Made by a program: the position numbers and the translations under genes
Origin: Cafeteria roenbergensis
Lineage: Eukaryota; Sar; Bigyra; Bicosoecida; Cafeteriaceae
DNA length: 64,000 nt
Direction: 5' to 3'
NCBI GenBank assembly: GCA_008330645.1
Contig: VLTN01000067.1
Coordinates: 122,426-186,425, forward strand
Notes under the pieces: model-generated
Database searches by the model: none
Told to the model about the DNA's origin: nothing
What the model saw: the letters and a program-made list of their open reading frames with translations, nothing else
Shown here: positions 43,801 through 58,800 of the stretch, piece after piece
Layout of the letters: the number at the start of each line of letters is the position of its first letter
How positions within the stretch are numbered: the first letter of the stretch is position 1

Positions 43801-46800
43801 ACGCCGCCCACCGACGACGTGTCCGTGGTCGACCCCGCCGACACCAGCACGTTGCCGCCCGACCCGACGGACGAGGCCCCCGCAGTCACCGTCACGGCTC
43901 CGCCCGACCCGCTGGTCGTGGCGCCCACGCCCACGGTCACCGACCCCGCCGCGCCGCCCGTGGCCGCGCCCGTGGAGACCACCACGCTGCCCGCCGCGCC
44001 GGCCGTGGCCGCGCCGCTCGCCACCGACACGGCGCCCGACGCTCCGGACGCGGCCGCGCCCGTGGAGAGCACCAGCCACCCGCTCGCGCCCGCCGACGAC
44101 GCCCCGGACGACGCCACCACCACGTGGCCCGACGACGACTTGGACCCGCCGCCGCTCACCACCGACACCACGCCGCCCACCGACGACGTGTCCGTGGTCG
44201 ACCCCGCCGACACCAGCACGTTGCCGCCCGACCCGACGGACGAGGCCCCCGCAGTCACCGTCACGGCTCCGCCCGACCCGCTGGTCGTGGCGCCCACGCC
44301 CACGGTCACCGACCCCGCCGCGCCGCCCGTGGCCGCGCCCGTGGAGACCACCACGCTGCCCGCCGCGCCGGCCGTGGCCGCGCCGCTCGCCACCGACACG
44401 GCGCCCGACGCTCCGGACGCGGCCGCGCCCGTGGAGAGCACCAGCCACCCGCTCGCGCCCGCCGACGACGCCCCGGACGACGCCACCACCACGTGGCCCG
44501 ACGACGACTTGGACCCGCCGCCGCTCACCACCGACACCACGCCGCCCACCGACGACGTGTCCGTGGTCGACCCCGCCGACACCAGCACGTTGCCGCCCGA
44601 CCCGCTGGTCGTGGCGCCCACGCCCACGGTCACCGACCCCGCCGCGCCGCCCGTGGCCGCGCCCGTGGAGACCACCACGCTGCCCGCCGCGCCGGCCGTG
44701 GCCGCGCCGCTCGCCACCGACACGGCGCCCGACGCTCCGGACGCGGCCGCGCCCGTGGAGAGCACCAGCCACCCGCTCGCGCCCGCCGACGACGCCCCGG
44801 ACGACGCCACCACCACGTGGCCCGACGACGACTTGGACCCGCCGCCGCTCACCACCGACACCACGCCGCCCACCGACGACGTGTCCGTGGTCGACCCCGC
44901 CGACACCAGCACGTTGCCGCCCGACCCGCTGGTCGTGGCGCCCACGCCCACGGTCACCGACCCCGCCGCGCCGCCCGTGGCCGCGCCCGTGGAGACCACC
45001 ACGCTGCCCGCCGCGCCGGCCGTGGCCGCGCCGCTCGCCACCGACACGGCGCCCGACGCTCCGGACGCGGCCGCGCCCGTGGAGAGCACCAGCCACCCGC
45101 TCGCGCCCGCCGACGACGCCCCGGACGACGCCACCACCACGTGGCCCGACGACGACTTGGACCCGCCGCCGCTCACCACCGACACCACGCCGCCCACCGA
45201 CGACGTGTCCGTGGTCGACCCCGCCGACACCAGCACGTTGCCGCCCGACCCGACGGACGAGGCCCCCGCAGTCACCGTCACGGCTCCGCCCGACCCGCTG
45301 GTCGTGGCGCCCACGCCCACGGTCACCGACCCCGCCGCGCCGCCCGTGGCCGCGCCCGTGGAGACCACCACGCTGCCCGCCGCGCCGGCCGTGGCCGCGC
45401 CGCTCGCCACCGACACGGCGCCCGACGCTCCGGACGCGGCCGCGCCCGTGGAGAGCACCAGCCACCCGCTCGCGCCCGCCGACGACGCCCCGGACGACGC
45501 CACCACCACGTGGCCCGACGACGACTTGGACCCGCCGCCGCTCACCACCGACACCACGCCGCCCACCGACGACGTGTCCGTGGTCGACCCCGCCGACACC
45601 AGCACGTTGCCGCCCGACCCGACGGACGAGGCCCCCGCAGTCACCGTCACGGCTCCGCCCGACCCGCTGGTCGTGGCGCCCACGCCCACGGTCACCGACC
45701 CCGCCGCGCCGCCCGTGGCCGCGCCCGTGGAGACCACCACGCTGCCCGCCGCGCCGGCCGTGGCCGCGCCGCTCGCCACCGACACGGCGCCCGACGCTCC
45801 GGACGCGGCCGCGCCCGTGGAGAGCACCAGCCACCCGCTCGCGCCCGCCGACGACGCCCCGGACGACGCCACCACCACGTGGCCCGACGACGACTTGGAC
45901 CCGCCGCCGCTCACCACCGACACCACGCCGCCCACCGACGACGTGTCCGTGGTCGACCCCGCCGACACCAGCACGTTGCCGCCCGACCCGACGACGAGGC
46001 CCCCGCAGTCACCGTCACGGCTCCGCCCGACCCGCTGGTCGTGGCGCCCACGCCCACGGTCACCGACCCCGCCGCGCCGCCCGTGGCCGCGCCCGTGGAG
46101 ACCACCACGCTGCCCGCCGCGCCGGCCGTGGCCGCGCCGCTCGCCACCGACACGGCGCCCGACGCTCCGGACGCGGCCGCGCCCGTGGAGAGCACCAGCC
46201 ACCCGCTCGCGCCCGCCGACGACGCCCCGGACGACGCCACCACCACGTGGCCCGACGACGACTTGGACCCGCCGCCGCTCACCACCGACACCACGCCGCC
46301 CACCGACGACGTGTCCGTGGTCGACCCCGCCGACACCAGCACGTTGCCGCCCGACCCGCTGGTCGTGGCGCCCACGCCCACGGTCACCGACCCCGCCGCG
46401 CCGCCCGTGGCCGCGCCCGTGGAGACCACCACGCTGCCCGCCGCGCCGGCCGTGGCCGCGCCGCTCGCCACCGACACGGCGCCCGACGCTCCGGACGCGG
46501 CCGCGCCCGTGGAGAGCACCAGCCACCCGCTCGCGCCCGCCGACGACGCCCCGGACGACGCCACCACCACGTGGCCCGACGACGACTTGGACCCGCCGCC
46601 GCTCACCACCGACACCACGCCGCCCACCGACGACGTGTCCGTGGTCGACCCCGCCGACACCAGCACGTTGCCGCCCGAGGCCCCCGCTGGTCGTGGCGCG
46701 CCCACGCCCACGGTCACCGACCCCGCCGCGCCGCCCGTGGCCGCGCCCGTGGAGACCACCACGCTGCCCGCCGCGCCGGCCGTGGCCGCGCCGCTCGCCA

Positions 46801-49800
46801 CCGACACGGCGCCCGACGCTCCGGACGCGGCCGCGCCCGTGGAGAGCACCAGCCACCCGCTCGCGCCCGCCGACGACGCCCCGGACGACGCCACCACCAC
46901 GTGGCCCGACGACGACTTGGACCCGCCGCCGCTCACCACCGACACCACGCCGCCCACCGACGACGTGTCCGTGGTCGACCCCGCCGACACCAGCACGTTG
47001 CCCGCCCGACCCGCTGGTCGTGGCGCCCACGCCCACGGTCACCGACCCCGCCGCGCCGCCCGTGGCCGCGCCCGTGGAGACCACCACGCTGCCCGCCGCG
47101 CCGGCCGTGGCCGCGCCGCTCGCCACCGACACGGCGCCCGACGCTCCGGACGCGGCCGCGCCCGTGGAGAGCACCAGCCACCCGCTCGCGCCCGCCGACG
47201 ACGCCCCGGACGACGCCACCACCACGTGGCCCGACGACGACTTGGACCCGCCGCCGCTCACCACCGACACCACGCCGCCCACCGACGACGTGTCCGTGGT
47301 CGACCCCGCCGACACCAGCACGTTGCCGCCCGACCCGCTGGTCGTGGCGCCCACGCCCACGGTCACCGACCCCGCCGCGCCGCCCGTGGCCGCGCCCGTG
47401 GAGACCACCACGCTGCCCGCCGCGCCGGCCGTGGCCGCGCCGCTCGCCACCGACACGGCGCCCGACGCTCCGGACGCGGCCGCGCCCGTGGAGAGCACCA
47501 GCCACCCGCTCGCGCCCGCCGACGACGCCCCGGACGACGCCACCACCACGTGGCCCGACGACGACTTGGACCCGCCGCCGCTCACCACCGACACCACGCC
47601 GCCCACCGACGACGTGTCCGTGGTCGACCCCGCCGACACCAGCACGTTGCCGCCCGACCCGCTGGTCGTGGCGCCCACGCCCACGGTCACCGACCCCGCC
47701 GCGCCGCCCGTGGCCGCGCCCGTGGAGACCACCACGCTGCCCGCCGCGCCGGCCGTGGCCGCGCCGCTCGCCACCGACACGGCGCCCGACGCTCCGGACG
47801 CGGCCGCGCCCGTGGAGAGCACCAGCCACCCGCTCGCGCCCGCCGACGACGCCCCGGACGACGCCACCACCACGTGGCCCGACGACGACTTGGACCCGCC
47901 GCCGCTCACCACCGACACCACGCCGCCCACCGACGACGTGTCCGTGGTCGACCCCGCCGACACCAGCACGTTGCCGCCCGACCCGACGGACGAGGCCCCC
48001 GCAGTCACCGTCACGGCTCCGCCCGACCCGCTGGTCGTGGCGCCCACGCCCACGGTCACCGACCCCGCCGCGCCGCCCGTGGCCGCGCCCGTGGAGACCA
48101 CCACGCTGCCCGCCGCGCCGGCCGTGGCCGCGCCGCTCGCCACCGACACGGCGCCCGACGCTCCGGACGCGGCCGCGCCCGTGGAGAGCACCAGCCACCC
48201 GCTCGCGCCCGCCGACGACGCCCCGGACGACGCCACCACCACGTGGCCCGACGACGACTTGGACCCGCGCCGCCGCTCACCACCGACACCACGCCGCCCA
48301 CCGACGACGTGTCCGTGGTCGACCCCGCCGACACCAGCACGTTGCCCGCCCGACCCGCTGGTCGTGGCGCCCACGCCCACGGTCACCGACCCCGCCGCGC
48401 GCCGCCCGTGGCCGCGCCCGTGGAGACCACCACGCTGCCCGCCGCGCCGGCCGTGGCCGCGCCGCTCGCCACCGACACGGCGCCCGACGCTCCGGACGCG
48501 GCCGCGCCCGTGGAGAGCACCAGCCACCCGCTCGCGCCCGCCGACGACGCCCCGGACGACGCCACCACCACGTGGCCCGACGACGACTTGGACCCGCCGC
48601 CGCTCACCACCGACACCACGCCGCCCACCGACGACGTGTCCGTGGTCGACCCCGCCGACACCAGCACGTTGCCGCCCGACCCGACGGACGAGGCCCCCGC
48701 AGTCACCGTCACGGCTCCGCCCGACCCGCTGGTCGTGGCGCCCACGCCCACGGTCACCGACCCCGCCGCGCCGCCCGTGGCCGCGCCCGTGGAGACCACC
48801 ACGCTGCCCGCCGCGCCGGCCGTGGCCGCGCCGCTCGCCACCGACACGGCGCCCGACGCTCCGGACGCGGCCGCGCCCGTGGAGAGCACCAGCCACCCGC
48901 TCGCGCCCGCCGACGACGCCCCGGACGACGCCACCACCACGTGGCCCGACGACGACTTGGACCCGCCGCCGCTCACCACCGACACCACGCCGCCCACCGA
49001 CGACGTGTGTCCGTGGTCGACCCCGCCGACACCAGCACGTTGCCGCCCGACCCGCTGGTCGTGGCGCCCACGCCCACGGTCACCGACCCCGCCGCGCCGC
49101 CCGTGGCCGCGCCCGTGGAGACCACCACGCTGCCCGCCGCGCCGGCCGTGGCCGCGCCGCTCGCCACCGACACGGCGCCCGACGCTCCGGACGCGGCCGC
49201 GCCCGTGGAGAGCACCAGCCACCCGCTCGCGCCCGCCGACGACGCCCCGGACGACGCCACCACCACGTGGCCCGACGACGACTTGGACCCGCCGCCGCTC
49301 ACCACCGACACCACGCCGCCCACCGACGACGTGTCCGTGGTCGACCCCGCCGACACCAGCACGTTGCCGCCCGACCCGACGGACGAGGCCCCCGCAGTCA
49401 CCGTCACGGCTCCGCCCGACCCGCTGGTCGTGGCGCCCACGCCCACGGTCACCGACCCCGCCGCGCCGCCCGTGGCCGCGCCCGTGGAGACCACCACGCT
49501 GCCCGCCGCGCCGGCCGTGGCCGCGCCGCTCGCCACCGACACGGCGCCCGACGCTCCGGACGCGGCCGCGCCCGTGGAGAGCACCAGCCACCCGCTCGCG
49601 CCCGCCGACGACGCCCCGGACGACGCCACCACCACGTGGCCCGACGACGACTTGGACCCGCCGCCGCTCACCACCGACACCACGCCGCCCACCGACGACG
49701 TGTCCGTGGTCGACCCCGCCGACACCAGCACGTTGCCGCCCGACCCGACGGACGAGGCCCCCGCAGTCACCGTCACGGCTCCGCCCGACCCGCTGGTCGT

Positions 49801-52800
49801 GGCGCCCACGCCCACGGTCACCGACCCCGCCGCGCCGCCCGTGGCCGCGCCCGTGGAGACCACCACGCTGCCCGCCGCGCCGGCCGTGGCCGCGCCGCTC
49901 GCCACCGACACGGCGCCCGACGCTCCGGACGCGGCCGCGCCCGTGGAGAGCACCAGCCACCCGCTCGCGCCCGCCGACGACGCCCCGGACGACGCCACCA
50001 CCACGTGGCCCGACGACGACTTGGACCCGCCGCCGCTCACCACCGACACCACGCCGCCCACCGACGACGTGTCCGTGGTCGACCCCGCCGACACCAGCAC
50101 GTTGCCGCCCGACCCGCTGGTCGTGGCGCCCACGCCCACGGTCACCGACCCCGCCGCGCCGCCCGTCGCGCGCGCCCGTGGAGACCACCACGCTGCCCGC
50201 CGCGCCGGCCGTGGCCGCGCCGCTCGCCACCGACACGGCGCCCGACGCTCCGGACGCGGCCGCGCCCGTGGAGAGCACCAGCCACCCGCTCGCGCCCGCC
50301 GACGACGCCCCGGACGACGCCACCACCACGTGGCCCGACGACGACTTGGACCCGCCGCCGCTCACCACCGACACCACGCCGCCCACCGACGACGTGTCCG
50401 TGGTCGACCCCGCCGACACCAGCACGTTGCCGCCCGACCCGACGGACGAGGCCCCCGCAGTCACCGTCACGGCTCCGCCCGACCCGCTGGTCGTGGCGCC
50501 CACGCCCACGGTCACCGACCCCGCCGCGCCGCCCGTGGCCGCGCCCGTGGAGACCACCACGCTGCCCGCCGCGCCGGCCGTGGCCGCGCCGCTCGCCACC
50601 GACACGGCGCCCGACGCTCCGGACGCGGCCGCGCCCGTGGAGAGCACCAGCCACCCGCTCGCGCCCGCCGACGACGCCCCGGACGACGCCACCACCACGT
50701 GGCCCGACGACGACTTGGACCCGCCGCCGCTCACCACCGACACCACGCCGCCCACCGACGACGTGTCCGTGGTCGACCCCGCCGACACCAGCACGTTGCC
50801 GCCCGACCCGACGGACGAGGCCCCCGCAGTCACCGTCACGGCTCCGCCCGACCCGCTGGTCGTGGCGCCCACGCCCACGGTCACCGACCCCGCCGCGCCG
50901 CCCGTGGCCGCGCCCGTGGAGACCACCACGCTGCCCGCCGCGCCGGCCGTGGCCGCGCCGCTCGCCACCGACACGGCGCCCGACGCTCCGGACGCGGCCG
51001 CGCCCGTGGAGAGCACCAGCCACCCGCTCGCGCCCGCCGACGACGCCCCGGACGACGCCACCACCACGTGGCCCGACGACGACTTGGACCCGCCGCCGCT
51101 CACCACCGACACCACGCCGCCCACCGACGACGTGTCCGTGGTCGACCCCGCCGACACCAGCACGTTGCGCCCGACCCGACGGACGAGGCCCCCGCAGTCA
51201 CCGTCACGGCTCCGCCCGACCCGCTGGTCGTGGCGCCCACGCCCACGGTCACCGACCCCGCCGCGCCGCCCGTGGCCGCGCCCGTGGAGACCACCACGCT
51301 GCCCGCCGCGCCGGCCGTGGCCGCGCCGCTCGCCACCGACACGGCGCCCGACGCTCCGGACGCGGCCGCGCCCGTGGAGAGCACCAGCCACCCGCTCGCG
51401 CCCGCCGACGACGCCCCGGACGACGCCACCACCACGTGGCCCGACGACGACTTGGACCCGCCGCCGCTCACCACCGACACCACGCCGCCCACCGACGACG
51501 TGTCCGTGGTCGACCCCGCCGACACCAGCACGTTGCCGCCCGACCCGACGGACGAGGCCCCCGCAGTCACCGTCACGGCTCCGCCCGACCCGCTGGTCGT
51601 GGCGCCCACGCCCACGGTCACCGACCCCGCCGCGCCGCCCGTGGCCGCGCCCGTGGAGACCACCACGCTGCCCGCCGCGCCGGCCGTGGCCGCGCCGCTC
51701 GCCACCGACACGGCGCCCGACGCTCCGGACGCGGCCGCGCCCGTGGAGAGCACCAGCCACCCGCTCGCGCCCGCCGACGACGCCCCGGACGACGCCACCA
51801 CCACGTGGCCCGACGACGACTTGGACCCGCCGCCGCTCACCACCGACACCACGCCGCCCACCGACGACGTGTCCGTGGTCGACCCCGCCGACACCAGCAC
51901 GTTGCCGCCCGACCCGACGGACGAGGCCCCCGCAGTCACCGTCACGGCTCCGCCCGACCCGCTGGTCGTGGCGCCCACGCCCACGGTCACCGACCCCGCC
52001 GCGCCGCCCGTGGCCGCGCCCGTGGAGACCACCACGCTGCCCGCCGCGCCGGCCGTGGCCGCGCCGCTCGCCACCGACACGGCGCCCGACGCTCCGGACG
52101 CGGCCGCGCCCGTGGAGAGCACCAGCCACCCGCTCGCGCCCGCCGACGACGCCCCGGACGACGCCACCACCACGTGGCCCGACGACGACTTGGACCCGCC
52201 GCCGCTCACCACCGACACCACGCCGCCCACCGACGACGTGTCCGTGGTCGACCCCGCCGACACCAGCACGTTGCCGCCCGACCCGCTGGTCGTGGCGCCC
52301 ACGCCCACGGTCACCGACCCCGCCGCGCCGCCCGTGGCCGCGCCCGTGGAGACCACCACGCTGCCCGCCGCGCCGGCCGTGGCCGCGCCGCTCGCCACCG
52401 ACACGGCGCCCGACGCTCCGGACGCGGCCGCGCCCGTGGAGAGCACCAGCCACCCGCTCGCGCCCGCCGACGACGCCCCGGACGACGCCACCACCACGTG
52501 GCCCGACGACGACTTGGACCCGCCGCCGCTCACCACCGACACCACGCCGCCCACCGACGACGTGTCCGTGGTCGACCCCGCCGACACCAGCACGTTGCCG
52601 CCCGACCCGCTGGTCGTGGCGCCCACGCCCACGGTCACCGACCCCGCCGCGCCGCCCGTGGCCGCGCCCGTGGAGACCACCACGCTGCCCGCCGCGCCGG
52701 CCGTGGCCGCGCCGCTCGCCACCGACACGGCGCCCGACGCTCCGGACGCGGCCGCGCCCGTGGAGAGCACCAGCCACCCGCTCGCGCCCGCCGACGACGC

Positions 52801-55800
52801 CCCGGACGACGCCACCACCACGTGGCCCGACGACGACTTGGACCCGCCGCCGCTCACCACCGACACCACGCCGCCCACCGACGACGTGTCCGTGGTCGAC
52901 CCCGCCGACACCAGCACGTTGCCGCCCGACCCGCTGGTCGTGGCGCCCACGCCCACGGTCACCGACCCCGCCGCGCCGCCCGTGGCCGCGCCCGTGGAGA
53001 CCACCACGCTGCCCGCCGCGCCGGCCGTGGCCGCGCCGCTCGCCACCGACACGGCGCCCGACGCTCCGGACGCGGCCGCGCCCGTGGAGAGCACCAGCCA
53101 CCCGCTCGCGCCCGCCGACGACGCCCCGGACGACGCCACCACCACGTGGCCCGACGACGACTTGGACCCGCCGCCGCTCACCACCGACACCACGCCGCCC
53201 ACCGACGACGTGTCCGTGGTCGACCCCGCCGACACCAGCACGTTGCCGCCCGACCCGACGGACGAGGCCCCCGCAGTCACCGTCACGGCTCCGCCCGACC
53301 CGCTGGTCGTGGCGCCCACGCCCACGGTCACCGACCCCGCCGCGCCGCCCGTGGCCGCGCCCGTGGAGACCACCACGCTGCCCGCCGCGCCGGCCGTGGC
53401 CGCGCCGCTCGCCACCGACACGGCGCCCGACGCTCCGGACGCGGCCGCGCCCGTGGAGAGCACCAGCCACCCGCTCGCGCCCGCCGACGACGCCCCGGAC
53501 GACGCCACCACCACGTGGCCCGACGACGACTTGGACCCGCCGCCGCTCACCACCGACACCACGCCGCCCACCGACGACGTGTCCGTGGTCGACCCCGCCG
53601 ACACCAGCACGTTGCCGCCCGACCCGCTGGTCGTGGCGCCCACGCCCACGGTCACCGACCCCGCCGCGCCGCCCGTGGCCGCGCCCGTGGAGACCACCAC
53701 GCTGCCCGCCGCGCCGGCCGTGGCCGCGCCGCTCGCCACCGACACGGCGCCCGACGCTCCGGACGCGGCCGCGCCCGTGGAGAGCACCAGCCACCCGCTC
53801 GCGCCCGCCGACGACGCCCCGGACGACGCCACCACCACGTGGCCCGACGACGACTTGGACCCGCCGCCGCTCACCACCGACACCACGCCGCCCACCGACG
53901 ACGTGTCCGTGGTCGACCCCGCCGACACCAGCACGTTGCCGCCCGACCCGACGGACGAGGCCCCCGCAGTCACCGTCACGGCTCCGCCCGACCCGCTGGT
54001 CGTGGCGCCCACGCCCACGGTCACCGACCCCGCCGCGCCGCCCGTGGCCGCGCCCGTGGAGACCACCACGCTGCCCGCCGCGCCGGCCGTGGCCGCGCCG
54101 CTCGCCACCGACACGGCGCCCGACGCTCCGGACGCGGCCGCGCCCGTGGAGAGCACCAGCCACCCGCTCGCGCCCGCCGACGACGCCCCGGACGACGCCA
54201 CCACCACGTGGCCCGACGACGACTTGGACCCGCCGCCGCTCACCACCGACACCACGCCGCCCACCGACGACGTGTCCGTGGTCGACCCCGCCGACACCAG
54301 CACGTTGCCGCCCGACCCGCTGGTCGTGGCGCCCACGCCCACGGTCACCGACCCCGCCGCGCCGCCCGTGGCCGCGCCCGTGGAGACCACCACGCTGCCC
54401 GCCGCGCCGGCCGTGGCCGCGCCGCTCGCCACCGACACGGCGCCCGACGCTCCGGACGCGGCCGCGCCCGTGGAGAGCACCAGCCACCCGCTCGCGCCCG
54501 CCGACGACGCCCCGGACGACGCCACCACCACGTGGCCCGACGACGACTTGGACCCGCCGCCGCTCACCACCGACACCACGCCGCCCACCGACGACGTGTC
54601 CGTGGTCGACCCCGCCGACACCAGCACGTTGCCGCCCGACCCGACGGACGAGACCCCCGCAGTCACCGTCACGGCTCCGCCCGACCCGCTGGTCGTGGCG
54701 CCCACGCCCACGGTCACCGACCCCGCCGCGCCGCCCGTGGCCGCGCCCGTGGAGACCACCACGCTGCCCGCCGCGCCGGCCGTGGCCGCGCCGCTCGCCA
54801 CCGACACGGCGCCCGACGCTCCGGACGCGGCCGCGCCCGTGGAGAGCACCAGCCACCCGCTCGCGCCCGCCGACGACGCCCCGGACGACGCCACCACCAC
54901 GTGGCCCGACGACGACTTGGACCCGCCGCCGCTCACCACCGACACCACGCCGCCCACCGACGACGTGTCCGTGGTCGACCGCCCGCCGACACCGGCACGT
55001 TGCCGCCCGACCCGCTGGTCGTGGCGCCCACGCCCACGGTCACCGACCCCGCCGCGCCGCCCGTGGCCGCGCCCGTGGAGACCACCACGCTGCCCGCCGC
55101 GCCGGCCGTGGCCGCGCCGCTCGCCACCGACACGGCGCCCGACGCTCCGGACGCGGCCGCGCCCGTGGAGAGCACCAGCCACCCGCTCGCGCCCGCCGAC
55201 GACGCCCCGGACGACGCCACCACCACGTGGCCCGACGACGACTTGGACCCGCCGCCGCTCACCACCGACACCACGCCGCCCACCGACGACGTGTCCGTGG
55301 TCGACCCCGCCGACACCAGCACGTTGCCGCCCGACGGACCGCTGGTCGTGGCGCCCACGCCCACGGTCACCGACCCCGCCGCGCCGCCCGTGGCCGCGCC
55401 CGTGGAGACCACCACGCTGCCCGCCGCGCCGGCCGTGGCCGCGCCGCTCGCCACCGACACGGCGCCCGACGCTCCGGACGCGGCCGCGCCCGTGGAGAGC
55501 ACCAGCCACCCGCTCGCGCCCGCCGACGACGCCCCGGACGACGCCACCACCACGTGGCCCGACGACGACTTGGACCCGCCGCCGCTCACCACCGACACCA
55601 CGCCGCCCACCGACGACGTGTCCGTGGTCGACCCCGCCGACACCAGCACGTTGCCGCCCGACCCGACGGACGAGGCCCCCGCAGTCACCGTCACGGCTCC
55701 GCCCGACCCGCTGGTCGTGGCGCCCACGCCCACGGTCACCGACCCCGCCGCGCCGCCCGTGGCCGCGCCCGTGGAGACCACCACGCTGCCCGCCGCGCCG

Positions 55801-58800
55801 GCCGTGGCCGCGCCGCTCGCCACCGACACGGCGCCCGACGCTCCGGACGCGGCCGCGCCCGTGGAGAGCACCAGCCACCCGCTCGCGCCCGCCGACGACG
55901 CCCCGGACGACGCCACCACCACGTGGCCCGACGACGACTTGGACCCGCCGCCGCTCACCACCGACACCACGCCGCCCACCGACGACGTGTCCGTGGTCGA
56001 CCCCGCCGACACCAGCACGTTGCCGCCCGACCCGACGGACGAGGCCCCCGCAGTCACCGTCACGGCTCCGCCCGACCCGCTGGTCGTGGCGCCCACGCCC
56101 ACGGTCACCGACCCCGCCGCGCCGCCCGTGGCCGCGCCCGTGGAGACCACCACGCTGCCCGCCGCGCCGGCCGTGGCCGCGCCGCTCGCCACCGACACGG
56201 CGCCCGACGCTCCGGACGCGGCCGCGCCCGTGGAGAGCACCAGCCACCCGCTCGCGCCCGCCGACGACGCCCCGGACGACGCCACCACCACGTGGCCCGA
56301 CGACGACTTGGACCCGCCGCCGCTCACCACCGACACCACGCCGCCCACCGACGACGTGTCCGTGGTCGACCCCGCCGACACCAGCACGTTGCCGCCCGAC
56401 CCGCTGGTCGTGGCGCCCACGCCCACGGTCACCGACCCCGCCGCGCCGCCCGTGGCCGCGCCCGTGGAGACCACCACGCTGCCCGCCGCGCCGGCCGTGG
56501 CCGCGCCGCTCGCCACCGACACGGCGCCCGACGCTCCGGACGCGGCCGCGCCCGTGGAGAGCACCAGCCACCCGCTCGCGCCCGCCGACGACGCCCCGGA
56601 CGACGCCACCACCACGTGGCCCGACGACGACTTGGACCCGCCGCCGCTCACCACCGACACCACGCCGCCCACCGACGACGTGTCCGTGGTCGACCCCGCC
56701 GACACCAGCACGTTGCCGCCCGACCCGACGGACGAGGCCCCCGCAGTCACCGTCACGGCTCCGCCCGACCCGCTGGTCGTGGCGCCCACGCCCACGGTCA
56801 CCGACCCCGCCGCGCCGCCCGTGGCCGCGCCCGTGGAGACCACCACGCTGCCCGCCGCGCCGGCCGTGGCCGCGCCGCTCGCCACCGACACGGCGCCCGA
56901 CGCTCCGGACGCGGCCGCGCCCGTGGAGAGCACCAGCCACCCGCTCGCGCCCGCCGACGACGCCCCGGACGACGCCACCACCACGTGGCCCGACGACGAC
57001 TTGGACCCGCCGCCGCTCACCACCGACACCACGCCGCCCACCGACGACGTGTCCGTGGTCGACCCCGCCGACACCAGCACGTTGCCGCCCGACCCGCTGG
57101 TCGTGGCGCCCACGCCCACGGTCACCGACCCCGCCGCGCCGCCCGTGGCCGCGCCCGTGGAGACCACCACGCTGCCCGCCGCGCCGGCCGTGGCCGCGCC
57201 GCTCGCCACCGACACGGCGCCCGACGCTCCGGACGCGGCCGCGCCCGTGGAGAGCACCAGCCACCCGCTCGCGCCCGCCGACGACGCCCCGGACGACGCC
57301 ACCACCACGTGGCCCGACGACGACTTGGACCCGCCGCCGCTCACCACCGACACCACGCCGCCCACCGACGACGTGTCCGTGGTCGACCCCGCCGACACCA
57401 GCACGTTGCCGCCCGACCCGACGGACGAGCCCCCGCAGTCACCGTCACGGCTCCGCCCGACCCGCTGGTCGTGGCGCCCACGCCCACGGTCACCGACCCC
57501 GCCGCGCCGCCCGTGGCCGCGCCCGTGGAGACCACCACGCTGCCCGCCGCGCCGGCCGTGGCCGCGCCGCTCGCCACCGACACGGCGCCCGACGCTCCGG
57601 ACGCGGCCGCGCCCGTGGAGAGCACCAGCCACCCGCTCGCGCCCGCCGACGACGCCCCGGACGACGCCACCACCACGTGGCCCGACGACGACTTGGACCC
57701 GCCGCCGCTCACCACCGACACCACGCCGCCCACCGACGACGTGTCCGTGGTCGACCCCGCCGACACCAGCACGTTGCCGCCCGACCCGACGGACGAGGCC
57801 CCCGCAGTCACCGTCACGGCTCCGCCCGACCCGCTGGTCGTGGCGCCCACGCCCACGGTCACCGACCCCGCCGCGCCGCCCGTGGCCGCGCCCGTGGAGA
57901 CCACCACGCTGCCCGCCGCGCCGGCCGTGGCCGCGCCGCTCGCCACCGACACGGCGCCCGACGCTCCGGACGCGGCCGCGCCCGTGGAGAGCACCAGCCA
58001 CCCGCTCGCGCCCGCCGACGACGCCCCGGACGACGCCACCACCACGTGGCCCGACGACGACTTGGACCCGCCGCCGCTCACCACCGACACCACGCCGCCC
58101 ACCGACGACGTGTCCGTGGTCGACCCCGCCGACACCAGCACGTTGCCGCCCGACCCGACGGACGAGGCCCCCGCAGTCACCGTCACGGCTCCGCCCGACC
58201 CGCTGGTCGTGGCGCCCACGCCCACGGTCACCGACCCCGCCGCGCCGCCCGTGGCCGCGCCCGTGGAGACCACCACGCTGCCCGCCGCGCCGGCCGTGGC
58301 CGCGCCGCTCGCCACCGACACGGCGCCCGACGCTCCGGACGCGGCCGCGCCCGTGGAGAGCACCAGCCACCCGCTCGCGCCCGCCGACGACGCCCCGGAC
58401 GACGCCACCACCACGTGGCCCGACGACGACTTGGACCCGCCGCCGCTCACCACCGACACCACGCCGCCCACCGACGACGTGTCCGTGGTCGACCCCGCCG
58501 ACACCAGCACGTTGCCGCCCGACCCGCTGGTCGTGGCGCCCACGCCCACGGTCACCGACCCCGCCGCGCCGCCCGTGGCCGCGCCCGTGGAGACCACCAC
58601 GCTGCCCGCCGCGCCGGCCGTGGCCGCGCCGCTCGCCACCGACACGGCGCCCGACGCTCCGGACGCGGCCGCGCCCGTGGAGAGCACCAGCCACCCGCTC
58701 GCGCCCGCCGACGACGCCCCGGACGACGCCACCACCACGTGGCCCGACGACGACTTGGACCCGCCGCCGCTCACCACCGACACCACGCCGCCCACCGACG